In this document: positions 8,144-17,578 of the stretch, piece after piece
How the letters are laid out: each line of letters begins with the position of its first letter
How positions within the stretch are numbered: the stretch's first letter is position 1
Assembly (NCBI GenBank): GCA_965248915.1
Contig: OZ252216.1
Location: forward strand, 2,480,001 to 2,544,000
Origin: CBDFLA01 sp965248915
Lineage (GTDB): Bacteria > Pseudomonadota > Alphaproteobacteria > M2410
DNA: 64,000 nucleotides
Direction of reading: 5' to 3'
Program-made: the position numbers and the translations under genes
The notes under the pieces: model-generated
The model's database searches: none
What the model saw: the letters and a program-made list of their open reading frames with translations, nothing else
Told to the model about the DNA's origin: nothing

Positions 8144-9541
8144 ATGAAAAGCTTCTTCTCAGGCAATGCAGAAAAGATCGCACCTGCAAAGAGGGTCGAA
8201 CCGAAGATCAAGGACACTGCCAAGCCACAGCTTGTAGCAAAATCCGATTCTCGTTCGTTCGAAACATCTGCAGCCTATCTCGATCTCAAAGTTCGCTTGC
8301 ACCAGGAAGTCATTCGCTCCATTAACCTGAGCGCGCTCGACAAAATGACCCCAGAGGACGTCCGCCAGGAAATCGGTGGTCTGGTTCGAGGCATGCTTGA
8401 GGCTGACAATGTTCCAATGAACTCAAGCGAACGAAATCGTCTCATCAGCGACATCGTCGATGAACTCTTGGGTCTTGGTCCCATCGAACCGCTTCTCAAG
8501 GATCCAACAATCAATGACATCCTCGTCAATTGTTTCGACCAAGTGTTCGTAGAAAGAAGTGGGATCCTCGAGCTCACTGATGTCAAATTTAAAGATGATG
8601 GGCACCTCGTCCGCATCATCGACAAGATCGTAAATCAAGCCGGACGCCGCATTGATGAATCACACCCGACGGTTGATGCCAGATTGCCGGACGGGTCTCG
8701 CGTCAATGCAGTCATTCCACCCGTCGGCGTCGACGGTCCGCTTTTGTCGATCAGAAAGTTCGCCAAAATCCCTATCGACATCGAAAAGATGATTGAGTTT
8801 GGCTCATTGACGCCGGAAAGCGCCGAAATCCTAGGCGGCATCATCAAGAGTCGCCTCAATATCTTGATCTCAGGCGGAACGGGAACAGGGAAAACCACTC
8901 TTCTCAACGCCCTCTCGACATTCATCAGCAATGAAGAACGCATCATTACCATTGAGGACGCTGCCGAGCTGCAACTTCAACAAGTGCATGTGGGTCGTAT
9001 GGAAACGCGCCCGCCCAACATTGAAGGAAAAGGCGAAATCACACAACGAGACCTCGTCAAGAACGCTCTGCGCATGCGCCCTGATCGCATCATCGTTGGT
9101 GAGGTGCGCGCTGGCGAAGCTTTTGACATGCTGCAGGCCATGAACACGGGCCACGATGGATCTTTGACCACAGTTCACGCCAACACACCCCGAGATGCGC
9201 TCAGCCGAATTGAGCAAATGATCGGGATGACAGGTCTAGACCTTCCGGCCAAATCTATGCGCGCTCAACTCGCGTCTGCAATTCAGGTGGTATTACAAAT
9301 CAAACGTTTTCAAGATGGCACACGGAAACTCGTAAGCGTCCAAGAAATCACTGGCATGGAAGGTGATGTCATTACCATGCACGAGATCTTCCATTACGAG
9401 CAAGAAGGTATTGATGCCGAAGGAACCGTCGTTGGAAAATTTGTGCCAACAGGTTTAAGGCCACACTTCTTTGACAAGTTTGAAGCCAACGGTATCGCCA
9501 TACCGGACTACCTTCTAACCAAGCGTACCTTTAGGAAGTAA
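8144..9541 (+). CDS. cpaF: Secretion ATPase CpaF (TadA)
   Basis: Hexameric cytoplasmic motor ATPase for pilus extension and retraction, 465 aa, normal for the family. Walker A GGTGTGKT is at residues 244-251. The Asp box is near IITIEDAAELQL, and Walker B lies in the segment around RIIVGEVRAGEA, followed by the His box (SLTTVHANTPRDAL). It starts with a strong AGGTGAGGA site. The tadB gene begins 3 nt after its stop. Confidence 0.96.
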   Translation: MKSFFSGNAEKIAPAKRVEPKIKDTAKPQLVAKSDSRSFETSAAYLDLKVRLHQEVIRSINLSALDKMTPEDVRQEIGGLVRGMLEADNVPMNSSERNRLISDIVDELLGLGPIEPLLKDPTINDILVNCFDQVFVERSGILELTDVKFKDDGHLVRIIDKIVNQAGRRIDESHPTVDARLPDGSRVNAVIPPVGVDGPLLSIRKFAKIPIDIEKMIEFGSLTPESAEILGGIIKSRLNILISGGTGTGKTTLLNALSTFISNEERIITIEDAAELQLQQVHVGRMETRPPNIEGKGEITQRDLVKNALRMRPDRIIVGEVRAGEAFDMLQAMNTGHDGSLTTVHANTPRDALSRIEQMIGMTGLDLPAKSMRAQLASAIQVVLQIKRFQDGTRKLVSVQEITGMEGDVITMHEIFHYEQEGIDAEGTVVGKFVPTGLRPHFFDKFEANGIAIPDYLLTKRTFRK

Positions 9542-9544
9542 GAT

Positions 9545-10510
9545 ATGAGCGCCACAATACAATATGCCATTTATGCCGGCCTCTTCATTACCGCAATGTT
9601 GGTGATCGAAGGGCTTTACTTCCTCTTTCACGATCTGAAAGGCGGAGAACGCGACATCAATCGCCGCATGAAGCTAATCCACAAAAGCGGCGACGGTGGC
9701 GCAGCCCTCAATTTGCTGCAGGCCGAGAAAAAGGGTGGGCTTTCCGCAATTGTTCGCCAACTGTTTCCTTCATTTGCCAATCGATTGTGGACAGCCGGCA
9801 TCACGGTTCCAATCGGAAGAATTGCCGTCCTTATTGTCGCATTGACATTACTTTTCGGATTGATCTTACGCGTCGTCACCGTCTACCCCCTACCCGTTGT
9901 AATTATCCTGTCAATTTGCATAGGATTTGGATTGCCTTGGGCAACTGTGTCGTTCAAGGCCAGCCGGAGGCAGAAGAAGTTTTCTCGTCAGTTAACACCC
10001 GCTATCGACCTCATTGTTCGTGGACTTGAAGCCGGGCACCCCGTAACCGCGGCACTTTCTTTAGTGGCTGACCAAATGCCGGATCCGATCGGTACAGAGT
10101 TTGGCATCGCCATTGATGAGATGACCTATGGCCTCAATATGGAAGAGGCCCTGGACAATATGGCTGTACGTTTCCCAAACGACGACCTCCGATATCTCAT
10201 TGTGTCTATTCAAGTGCAAAGAACCTCCGGTGGCAATTTGGCCGAAATTTTGGCCAAACTATCAGACGTCATTCGTGCCCGCGTACAAATGGCAGGCAAA
10301 ATCAAAGCAATTTCCGCAGAAGGTCGGTTTTCAGGGATAGTCGTCGGCTTAGTTCCATTCGTGGTGGGTGGTGCAATTATGGCTTTCAATCCCTCGTTCT
10401 TCACCGATGTGAGTGAGGACCCCCTGTTTTGGCCCCTCATCATAACCGCATTCGGACTACTCGTACTTGGCGCATTCACGATCTGGCGCATGGTCAATAT
10501 CAAAATTTAG
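9545..10510 (+). CDS. tadB: Tad inner-membrane platform protein TadB
   Basis: Type II secretion F-family membrane protein, 321 aa. A first membrane segment at residues 5-27, paired segments at about 88-130, a cytoplasmic T2SSF domain with LTPAIDLIVRGLEAGHPVTAAL, and two C-terminal membrane segments give the usual TadB topology. It is followed by tadC, its heteromeric partner in the pilus platform. Confidence 0.93.
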   Translation: MSATIQYAIYAGLFITAMLVIEGLYFLFHDLKGGERDINRRMKLIHKSGDGGAALNLLQAEKKGGLSAIVRQLFPSFANRLWTAGITVPIGRIAVLIVALTLLFGLILRVVTVYPLPVVIILSICIGFGLPWATVSFKASRRQKKFSRQLTPAIDLIVRGLEAGHPVTAALSLVADQMPDPIGTEFGIAIDEMTYGLNMEEALDNMAVRFPNDDLRYLIVSIQVQRTSGGNLAEILAKLSDVIRARVQMAGKIKAISAEGRFSGIVVGLVPFVVGGAIMAFNPSFFTDVSEDPLFWPLIITAFGLLVLGAFTIWRMVNIKI

Positions 10511-10525
10511 AAAAGGCGAAGAGTC

Positions 10526-11479
10526 ATGTCTGGCATTTTCGGTCAAGAGTTTTTCATTCTCGCAGGACTGTTCATCACGGTTGTCCTGCTGACCTCCGGT
10601 GTGTTTGCAATGATCGCCAGCCGCGATGGTGTATCTCGTCGTATGGCCAAATTGGCGCACGGTGTTGCGGACCCCTCTCAGCCGACACTTCAATTCAGCC
10701 GCAAGATGCCAGGCCTTTCCCGTTTTTTGCGTCCAATCGACAAGAAAGTCGGACCGAAGAATGCCGAAGTTAGAAGCACCGCTCGAAAAAAACTCATTCG
10801 TGCAGGTATATACAGCCCAACTGCCACTGAATTTTACTTCGCGTCTAGAATTGCACTCGCGGTAGCGTTGCCATTCTTCTTGATGTTCATCGTTCCAATC
10901 CTCTTTGGTAACCCGAGCCCAAATATAATTCTCCTCATCATCTTCGGGGGCGCGGTGTTCGGATTCTATGCACCCTTCATTTATGTCCACGCACGAGTTC
11001 AACAGCGCCAAAAAGCCGTTCGCAACGGCCTACCCGACAGCTTGGACTTGTTGCTCGTCTGCGTAGAAGCCGGTGCATCACTTTCTGGTGCCTTTCACCG
11101 TGTAGGAGATGAATTAGAGCTGATCCATCCAGTCGTTTCAGAGCAGTTCAAATTGATCTCCCTGGAATTGCAAGCCGGTGTCGGTCGCGCAGAGTCGCTG
11201 CGGAATTTTGCTGATCGAACAGATGTTGAAGAAGTGCATTCATTGACAACGCTTCTTATCCAATCAGAGACTTTGGGAACCAGCCTTGCACGAGCTCTTC
11301 GTGTTCACGCTGAAGAAATGCGCAATCAACGCATGCTGAAAGCCGAAGAGCGGGCAAACAAACTACCCGTCAAATTAGCATTGCCATTGGTTCTCTTCAT
11401 TCTGCCATGCCTCATGCTGGTGATTATGACCCCCCTCATCATCCGGATTTTTCGAGTTATTCTTACAACAGGGGCCTAA
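10526..11479 (+). CDS. tadC: Tad inner-membrane platform protein TadC
   Basis: T2SSF-family membrane protein, 317 aa. It shows LPDSLDLLLVCVEAGASLSG, the cytoplasmic-domain signature, and ends in a strong hydrophobic segment LPLVLFILPCLMLVIMTPLI. Spacing of 15 nt from tadB and the conserved gene order support the assignment. Confidence 0.93.
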   Translation: MSGIFGQEFFILAGLFITVVLLTSGVFAMIASRDGVSRRMAKLAHGVADPSQPTLQFSRKMPGLSRFLRPIDKKVGPKNAEVRSTARKKLIRAGIYSPTATEFYFASRIALAVALPFFLMFIVPILFGNPSPNIILLIIFGGAVFGFYAPFIYVHARVQQRQKAVRNGLPDSLDLLLVCVEAGASLSGAFHRVGDELELIHPVVSEQFKLISLELQAGVGRAESLRNFADRTDVEEVHSLTTLLIQSETLGTSLARALRVHAEEMRNQRMLKAEERANKLPVKLALPLVLFILPCLMLVIMTPLIIRIFRVILTTGA

Positions 11480-11515
11480 GACAAGTCTAAATCTCATCAC
11501 GAAAAGGAAACCCCA

Positions 11516-12454
11516 ATGACCCCCAGTCAAAACTCCTTTGTTTCACATTTCCAGTCCCGTTCGATCAAGCGGGCAACGCTCATCACCGCGCTCGCCTTCG
11601 CCCTCCCGGCTTGCACCTCCATGCAAAGCAATGAATTTGCCGCCGCTGGTTTGGAAGTAAAACCCCACTCATTGCAGCACGAAGACATCGACAGCGCCTT
11701 CGCTCAAGGCTTGCGCTACCTTAATGAGGGAAATGCCGCTGCCGCAGAGCAAAGTTTCACGCGTGTTCTGAAAGTAAAACCAAGGAATGCCGAAGCTAGT
11801 CTTGGTCTGGCAGAGTCCCAATTATCTCTCAGTCGATTTGATGAGGCGATCACGACCTTCCGCGAAGTCGCCCAAAAACCAAAACATTACGCCGTCGCAA
11901 CCCAAGGGCAAGGAATTGCGCTCCTTTTGAAGGGCCACCGCGCTCTGGCAAAAGAACGCCTGGAATCAGCCGTTGCAGACGACCCAACCCTTTGGAGAGC
12001 TTGGAGCGCCTTAGGTCAACTAAAGGACTCAGAACATAGCTGGGCGGAATCAGAAATCGCATACCGCACCGCCCTCGAAAACAATCCAAATGCCGGATCG
12101 GTTCATAACAACCTCGGCATGTCCTTTCTGACACAAGGCCGAACCGAAGAAGCCCTCATCCGGTTTGAGGAAGCGTTGTTGGTCGATCCTTCTCTCATGC
12201 CCGCACGTTCCAATCGTCAAATCGCGCTTTCGATTCTTGGTCGGTACAAAGAGGCGTTGGAAAACGTCTCTGACGAAGACCGTCACGTGGCTCTCAACAA
12301 TATTGGCTACATAGCTATGACACGCGGCGACCTCAAACGGGCCCACTTCCTTCTCAACCGATCAGCAGAAATGAGCCCGGTTTACTACGCCGTCGCGGAG
12401 CAAAACCTAAACCGTGTCAAACAAGCAATGTCGCACAAACAGATCGTGCAATAG
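11516..12454 (+). CDS. tadD: TPR lipoprotein TadD
   Basis: Predicted outer-membrane lipoprotein with tetratricopeptide repeats, 312 aa. The signal peptide ends in lipobox LPAC. TPR units follow from about residue 60 (GLRYLNEGNAAAAEQSFTRV) to 225, and TadD is known to assist secretin assembly. AAGGAAA precedes the ATG. Position after tadC matches other tad loci. Confidence 0.88.
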   Translation: MTPSQNSFVSHFQSRSIKRATLITALAFALPACTSMQSNEFAAAGLEVKPHSLQHEDIDSAFAQGLRYLNEGNAAAAEQSFTRVLKVKPRNAEASLGLAESQLSLSRFDEAITTFREVAQKPKHYAVATQGQGIALLLKGHRALAKERLESAVADDPTLWRAWSALGQLKDSEHSWAESEIAYRTALENNPNAGSVHNNLGMSFLTQGRTEEALIRFEEALLVDPSLMPARSNRQIALSILGRYKEALENVSDEDRHVALNNIGYIAMTRGDLKRAHFLLNRSAEMSPVYYAVAEQNLNRVKQAMSHKQIVQ

Positions 12455-12463
12455 GCAGAATTA

Positions 12464-12958
12464 ATGGCGGACGCAATCGGATACTTTCAATACCTCCTGG
12501 CCGGTTTGGTACTGATTGCGGCTGCCATTGATAGCCAGCGTTTCCAAATTCCAAATTGGATCCCTCTTACCGTCATCATCGCGTTTCTCTTCGCAGCGTC
12601 GCTGGGTTCCACACAGACTTATTGGATGGGGCACGCTATCGCCGGACTACTGACACTTGCGGTCGGCCTTGCCGCGTTCAAGTATCGCGTCATGGGAGGC
12701 GGAGACGTAAAACTCATTGCGGCCATTGCTCTCTGCATTGGCATGCCAAACGTATTCGTTCTATTGGCCTCCATAGGTATCGCCGGAGGGATACTCGCTC
12801 TCTTCATCATGATGGCGCGATCCGCGAGCAATCTTTGGCTTACCCCGCAAACCGCTGAGAGTGCACAGTCCCTTCTCCCTATGTTGAGAGCAAATGCGCC
12901 GGCTCCTTACGGTATCGCGATTGCTGCGGGAACCCTCTTCACACTATTTGCGCTCTAA
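12464..12958 (+). CDS. cpaA: Prepilin peptidase CpaA (TadV)
   Basis: Integral membrane aspartic peptidase that cleaves pilin and pseudopilin leaders, 164 aa with about five membrane segments. The two catalytic aspartates are seen in IDSQRFQIPNW (near residue 22) and in the GxGD-type motif GGGDVKL (near residue 77). It lacks the methyltransferase domain of type IVa peptidases, as expected for TadV. Placed at the operon end rather than next to the pilin, unlike Caulobacter. Confidence 0.92.
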   Translation: MADAIGYFQYLLAGLVLIAAAIDSQRFQIPNWIPLTVIIAFLFAASLGSTQTYWMGHAIAGLLTLAVGLAAFKYRVMGGGDVKLIAAIALCIGMPNVFVLLASIGIAGGILALFIMMARSASNLWLTPQTAESAQSLLPMLRANAPAPYGIAIAAGTLFTLFAL

Positions 12959-12969
12959 CTAAGAAAACC

Positions 12970-13821
12970 CTACTCAGCCAATTCATGCGTAACGTCGCGC
13001 AAATGTGCAGCTAATGCGACCCGATCACGAATTGGTGACAAATCTTCATATGGAATTTCTTCCCCGATCGACACGTCGATCTGTCGACCCATCAAACGCC
13101 GAACTTCATTAAACAAAAACGACAATCTTAAAGTCGGGCTAATATGACTTGCCATCTGAAAAGCCCGACTATTTTGCCCATGAAAATACATTGGCAGAAC
13201 GTTAGCTCGTGAATGGCGTATGAGAGCGGCCGTAAAGGGCTGCCAAGGCCAATCCACAGCCGTGCCAAACGAGAAGAGTTTTTCCGTATTAGCCACGGCG
13301 CCCCCGGGAAAAACAATGACGGCTTCACCAGCAGCAAGTCTCTCTCGCGCAATCCGTCGCGACTCGAGATTGACGCGTAGAGCCTCCCGCGTACCACTAA
13401 AGTCGATCGGCAACGCGACGCCCTCGAGCTCTGGCGCCTGACACAAAACCGCATTGGTCAATATGCAAAATTTTGAGCGAACCTTCTGTGTTAGCCAACA
13501 GATAATAAGGCCGTCAATCACACCGTATGGATGATTGGCAATGACCACCAACGGACCATGTTCCGACACACGGTCAAGACTGTCACTGTTATGCTGAACC
13601 TCAAGTTCCAATCTCTCAAGGGCCGCCGCAAAAAACTCTTCTGATGGGCGCCCAAGCGCTTGATGCTCATAGTACAGACGGCGCAGTCTGGGCTGACCCG
13701 TCAATCGCTCAATCAACAAAATGAGATTGCGTTGCAAAACGTTGTGCGAAGGGTCCACATAGGAGAACTGGATCGACCCAGAACCATCATTCGTTAGGCG
13801 CTCTTCCTCAACCAACAACAT
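12970..13821 (-). CDS. PlsC-type lysophospholipid acyltransferase
   Basis: Glycerolipid acyltransferase-fold protein, 283 aa. The active-site motif appears as VIANHPYGVIDG, a variant of the HX4D box seen in the OlsB/PlsC-related branch, and VIVFPGGAVAN resembles motif III. The longer frame back to 13914 lies deep inside the upstream gene; ATG 13821 gives a 14-nt overlap and matches where similarity begins. It is probably co-transcribed with the CoA-transferase. The acyl acceptor cannot be read from sequence. Confidence 0.75.
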   Translation of the reverse strand: MLLVEEERLTNDGSGSIQFSYVDPSHNVLQRNLILLIERLTGQPRLRRLYYEHQALGRPSEEFFAAALERLELEVQHNSDSLDRVSEHGPLVVIANHPYGVIDGLIICWLTQKVRSKFCILTNAVLCQAPELEGVALPIDFSGTREALRVNLESRRIARERLAAGEAVIVFPGGAVANTEKLFSFGTAVDWPWQPFTAALIRHSRANVLPMYFHGQNSRAFQMASHISPTLRLSFLFNEVRRLMGRQIDVSIGEEIPYEDLSPIRDRVALAAHLRDVTHELAE

Positions 13822-14989
13822 TTGACCTAAACAACCTTTCCATTGTGTCAGCTTCCACCCCAAGTTCGGCCAAAACTTCCCGAGTATGCTGACCAAGCAG
13901 TGGCGCTTGCTCACGAATGGCCGATTCGGTTTTGCTGAATATCGCTGCCGGGCGCGGTTGGCGTATCACGCCAGCTTGTGGATGCTCATATTCCGCGATG
14001 ATCTCGTTAGCCTTAATCTGCGCATGATCAAGAAGTGCCTTTCGATCAAGAATAGGCGCGCAAGGAACATCATGTTCATCAAGCAGCGCAAGCCATGCTT
14101 CGCTTGTCTCTGTGGCAATAATTTCTTGAGTCAGTTCCAACCGCTCCGCTACGTTGACCACACGTTTGTGTGGCGTATCGAACCTCTCGTCTTCTAGCCA
14201 TTGCGGTTGTTCTAAGGCTTCACACAGCCCATGCCATTCAGCGTCTGACACCGCGCCGACGGTGATGTATCCATCCGCGGTTTCAAAAACGAGGTCTTGC
14301 GCAAGTTGAGCCCGGGACCCGTGATCCTCTCCGCCAGGAAACGTTAGTTGCACCAACCCCTCCGGCCACAAAAACGCGACCATGGCATCTAGCATCGATA
14401 ATTTCACATGCTGACCTTCCCCTGTTCGCTCACGCGAAAACAAGGCAGACGTCATCGCCTGCGCCGCCGTCATGGCCGTTAACTTGTCTGGAATAATCGT
14501 TCGGATCATACGTGGCCGACCACTCTCCCGGTCAGCCTGAATTGCTGCCAATCCAGACAGCGCTTGAATAATGGGGTCATAAACGCGCTTCCTCGCGTAT
14601 GGACCATGTTCCCCAAAACCACTGATCGACACATAAATCAAATCTGGTTTCACTTTGCGCAAATCGTCTTCGCCGATCCCCATCCGCTCAGCCGTGCCGG
14701 GTCGAAAGTTTTGTACAAAAATGTCAGCTGTCCGTACCAGGTCAAAAAGTACCTTCTTACCTTCTTCTGACTTGAGGTTGATGACAATGGACCGTTTGTT
14801 TCGATTGCTGCTCAAAAACGTGCCGGTAAGCCCATCTTTACCGAGGCCAAGATAGCGAACCAAATCACCACTCGCAGGTTCCACTTTGATGACATCAGCG
14901 CCTTGGTCGGCAAGAACCATCGTGGCGACAGGTCCGGAGATCATACTCGTCAAATCAACAATTCGAACGCCGTCGAGCGCACCAGCCAT
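13808..14989 (-). CDS. CaiB/BaiF family CoA-transferase
   Basis: Class III CoA-transferase, 393 aa, full length. The N-terminus LDGVRIVDLTSMISGPVATMVLADQGADV is the family signature (residues 5-33), and the catalytic Asp is in KLSMLDAMVAF. FGEHGPYARKRVYDPIIQALSG also fits. Such enzymes move CoA between carboxylic acids. The substrate is unknown. The acyltransferase gene starts inside its last codons, indicating an operon. Confidence 0.9.
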   Translation of the reverse strand: MAGALDGVRIVDLTSMISGPVATMVLADQGADVIKVEPASGDLVRYLGLGKDGLTGTFLSSNRNKRSIVINLKSEEGKKVLFDLVRTADIFVQNFRPGTAERMGIGEDDLRKVKPDLIYVSISGFGEHGPYARKRVYDPIIQALSGLAAIQADRESGRPRMIRTIIPDKLTAMTAAQAMTSALFSRERTGEGQHVKLSMLDAMVAFLWPEGLVQLTFPGGEDHGSRAQLAQDLVFETADGYITVGAVSDAEWHGLCEALEQPQWLEDERFDTPHKRVVNVAERLELTQEIIATETSEAWLALLDEHDVPCAPILDRKALLDHAQIKANEIIAEYEHPQAGVIRQPRPAAIFSKTESAIREQAPLLGQHTREVLAELGVEADTMERLFRSNVVG

Positions 14990-15076
14990 CGACCATCTCC
15001 TTTAGGTTAAAAGTCACTAATGTCTGACACATTTGATCACATAGGACCACGACGCGGCAAAACAAACACCACCGGT

Positions 15077-16756
15077 TTAGAAGAGCCCCTCAACGAGACC
15101 CTCTTCGTTCAAATGAATACCATTGGCAGCTGGAACTCGCGGAAGGCCCGGCATGGTCATGATGTCCCCGCAGATGGCGACCACAAATCCAGCGCCGGCC
15201 GACAAGCGAACCTCTCTAACTTTGACGCCGTGGTCTGACGGTGCGCCTAGCAAATCAGGGTCCGTCGAGAACGAATACTGTGTCTTCGCCATGCACACAG
15301 GAAGGTCCCCAAACCCATCGGCTTGCAGATCCCGAATCTGATTTCGAACCTTCTTGTCTGCCAAAACCTCACTGGCGCCATAAATCCGCGTCGAAACAGT
15401 TTCAATCTTCTCCCAGAGTGACATGTGATCATCATAGAGCGGTGCAAATTGTGAAGTGCCGCTGTCGGCAACTTGCGCTACTTTGTGTGCAAGATCTTCC
15501 GTACCTGCAGATCCATCCCCCCAATGAGTGCAAACGATCGCTTCGCTACCCAATTGTCGGGCTGCGTCTTGAATAACTTTGACCTCTTCATCCGTGTCAC
15601 TCAAAAATCGATTGACGGCCACAATGGCAGGAACACCAAACGACTTAACATTGCGAATATGCCGCGCGAGGTTGGCACATCCCTTCTTCACAGCAGCAAC
15701 ATCCTCCTTCTCAAGCGACTTCTTGTTGACACCACCGTGCATTTTGAGCGCACGAACCGTCGCAACAATCACCGCAGCGTCCGGCTTTAACCCGGCTTTA
15801 CGACACTTAATATTGAAGAACTTTTCTGCACCCAAATCAGCACCAAACCCAGCTTCAGTGACAACATAATCTGCTACCTTCAAGGCCGATTTCGTGGCAA
15901 TCACCGAATTGCACCCATGGGCAATATTTGCAAATGGCCCGCCATGAACAAAGGCAGGGTTGTTTTCTAGGGTTTGAACCAAGTTAGGCGCCATCGCCTC
16001 CTTGAGCAGCACACCCATTGGGCCATTCGCCTTGAGGTCCGCCGCATAGACCGGCTCCCGGTCTCGTGTGCGCCCGACAATGATCTTCGATAATCGACGA
16101 TCAAGGTCCGCAAGTCCGTTGGTCAGGCAAAAGATCGCCATAACTTCAGAGGCCACTGTAATGTCAAATCCATCTTCACGCGGAAACCCATTTGCAATTC
16201 CACCCAGCGAAGAAACGATCCCTCTAAGCGCACGATCATTCATGTCAACAACCCGGCGCCAAGCCACCCGGCGCTCGTCTAGACCAAGTGAATTTCCCCA
16301 ATAGATGTGATTGTCGATGAGCGCGCTCAACAAATTGTGCGCCACGCCTATGGCATGAAAATCTCCCGTAAAGTGAAGATTGATGTCCTCCATCGGAACC
16401 ACTTGCGCCATGCCGCCGCCTGCGGCACCGCCTTTCATACCAAAACAAGGACCGAGAGATGGTTCGCGTATGCAGATCATGGCCTTCTTGCCAATGCGAT
16501 TGAGCGCATCACCGAGCCCGACCGTGGTTGTGGTCTTTCCCTCACCAGCTGGTGTCGGCGAAATCGCGGTGACCAGAATGAGTTTACCCGTCTTTTCGGT
16601 TTCAAGATCGGTCAAATACGGGAGAGAAATCTTGCCTTTGTGAGGCCCAAACCGAAACACTTGATCATCTGGGATATCCACTTTCGCCGCAATTTCATTG
16701 ATCGGCTGCAATGAGGCGGCGCGTGCAATTTCAATGTCACTCTTGACGGACTTCAT
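15077..16756 (-). CDS. fhs: Formate-tetrahydrofolate ligase
   Basis: ATP-dependent synthesis of 10-formyl-tetrahydrofolate from formate, cytoplasmic, 559 aa, the usual length. The P-loop TPAGEGKTTTTVGLGDAL is near residue 62, and IREPSLGPCFGMKGGAAGGG follows. The frame extends 13 codons further to 16795, but ATG 16756 matches the family N-terminus (MKSDIEIA-like) and follows GGAG. In an organism with the ethylmalonyl-CoA pathway it could link formate to serine or C1 metabolism. Confidence 0.95.
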   Translation of the reverse strand: MKSVKSDIEIARAASLQPINEIAAKVDIPDDQVFRFGPHKGKISLPYLTDLETEKTGKLILVTAISPTPAGEGKTTTTVGLGDALNRIGKKAMICIREPSLGPCFGMKGGAAGGGMAQVVPMEDINLHFTGDFHAIGVAHNLLSALIDNHIYWGNSLGLDERRVAWRRVVDMNDRALRGIVSSLGGIANGFPREDGFDITVASEVMAIFCLTNGLADLDRRLSKIIVGRTRDREPVYAADLKANGPMGVLLKEAMAPNLVQTLENNPAFVHGGPFANIAHGCNSVIATKSALKVADYVVTEAGFGADLGAEKFFNIKCRKAGLKPDAAVIVATVRALKMHGGVNKKSLEKEDVAAVKKGCANLARHIRNVKSFGVPAIVAVNRFLSDTDEEVKVIQDAARQLGSEAIVCTHWGDGSAGTEDLAHKVAQVADSGTSQFAPLYDDHMSLWEKIETVSTRIYGASEVLADKKVRNQIRDLQADGFGDLPVCMAKTQYSFSTDPDLLGAPSDHGVKVREVRLSAGAGFVVAICGDIMTMPGLPRVPAANGIHLNEEGLVEGLF

Positions 16757-16833
16757 AGAGACAACTCCAGTGATTGGGGATGCGGCATAGGCCACCTGAT
16801 TTGCGGCATGATCCTAATAGCAATCGACGAGAC

Positions 16834-16869
16834 ATTCCACGCTAGATTCCACGCCAGATTCCACTGGGT
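16834..16869. repeat. Three tandem 12-bp repeats
   Basis: ATTCCACGCTAG, ATTCCACGCCAG and ATTCCACTGGGT are consecutive, upstream of fhs and downstream of the GNAT gene. The size is exactly 12 bp with few differences, so slippage or a small binding array are both possible. Confidence 0.55.
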
Positions 16870-16889
16870 TCCCTGCGCTCAATGGCCCC

Positions 16890-17414
16890 TCAAACGACCG
16901 TGGCAGAGAGGTCTTTTCGATATCCCATCAGCAAAGTGTGACCAAGATCCACGTCAATCTTGGAATACCGGACAAATCCCATGCTCTCATAAAGTCGGTG
17001 GGCCACCGTCATCATCGATGTAGAGTGAAGCACAATCTGAGATCGACCTAAATTGCGGGCGCGCTCAATGCAAGCACCGGTCAACAATCGCCCACATCCC
17101 GATCTTTGTAGCGAAGGATCCACCGCCAGCATACGAAAACCGGCAGCACCAGGTTCATCCCATTCGGCCATGTCGCCTTTGTCGTCGGGCACAAAGGCCA
17201 CGGCTCCGAAAATACGGTTGTTCTTATCAACCGCCACCAAGATCTCGCTCGACAGAGCGCGCCTCTCTACATCTCTCAACTCATCCAGATAGAAGGCCCT
17301 ATCCGCATCAGCCATTTCAGCGCCAAGCGCCAAGTAAGCCGCAACGGTGATGTCACCGATCCGTTCGTATTCGTTTTTGTCCGCTGGGCGTACAGAGAGG
17401 TTTAAGTCTGGCAT
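16890..17414 (-). CDS. GNAT family N-acetyltransferase
   Basis: Acetyl-CoA dependent N-acyltransferase fold, 174 aa. Motif A is AVDPSLQRSGCGRLL (acetyl-CoA pyrophosphate binding), and LYESMGFVRYSKIDVDLG is the usual C-terminal strand-helix. The frame opens at 17468, but ATG 17414 (MPDLNLSVRPA) fits the domain boundary. No strong ribosome site is visible. The acceptor is unknown. Confidence 0.8.
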   Translation of the reverse strand: MPDLNLSVRPADKNEYERIGDITVAAYLALGAEMADADRAFYLDELRDVERRALSSEILVAVDKNNRIFGAVAFVPDDKGDMAEWDEPGAAGFRMLAVDPSLQRSGCGRLLTGACIERARNLGRSQIVLHSTSMMTVAHRLYESMGFVRYSKIDVDLGHTLLMGYRKDLSATVV

Positions 17415-17578
17415 CCCAGCATGTTGAGGACAATTTCGAGTTTTGGTCAACCCACTTGGGGCCCACAAACTTCCTCGACCGAGAACCGGCTTTCAATTTG
17501 GCAAAGCGGCCGTTATGAAGGAAGCGTAGCAAGATCAACCATGTGCTCAGCCTCACCCCATGGGAGCGCCAAAATAGT

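Noticed and set aside
15000..15076. Riboswitch near fhs
   Set aside because: The region is downstream of fhs on its own strand and shows no conserved aptamer-like pairing.
16834..16869. Start of a CRISPR array
   Set aside because: The three units are contiguous 12-mers without spacers, and no cas genes are near.
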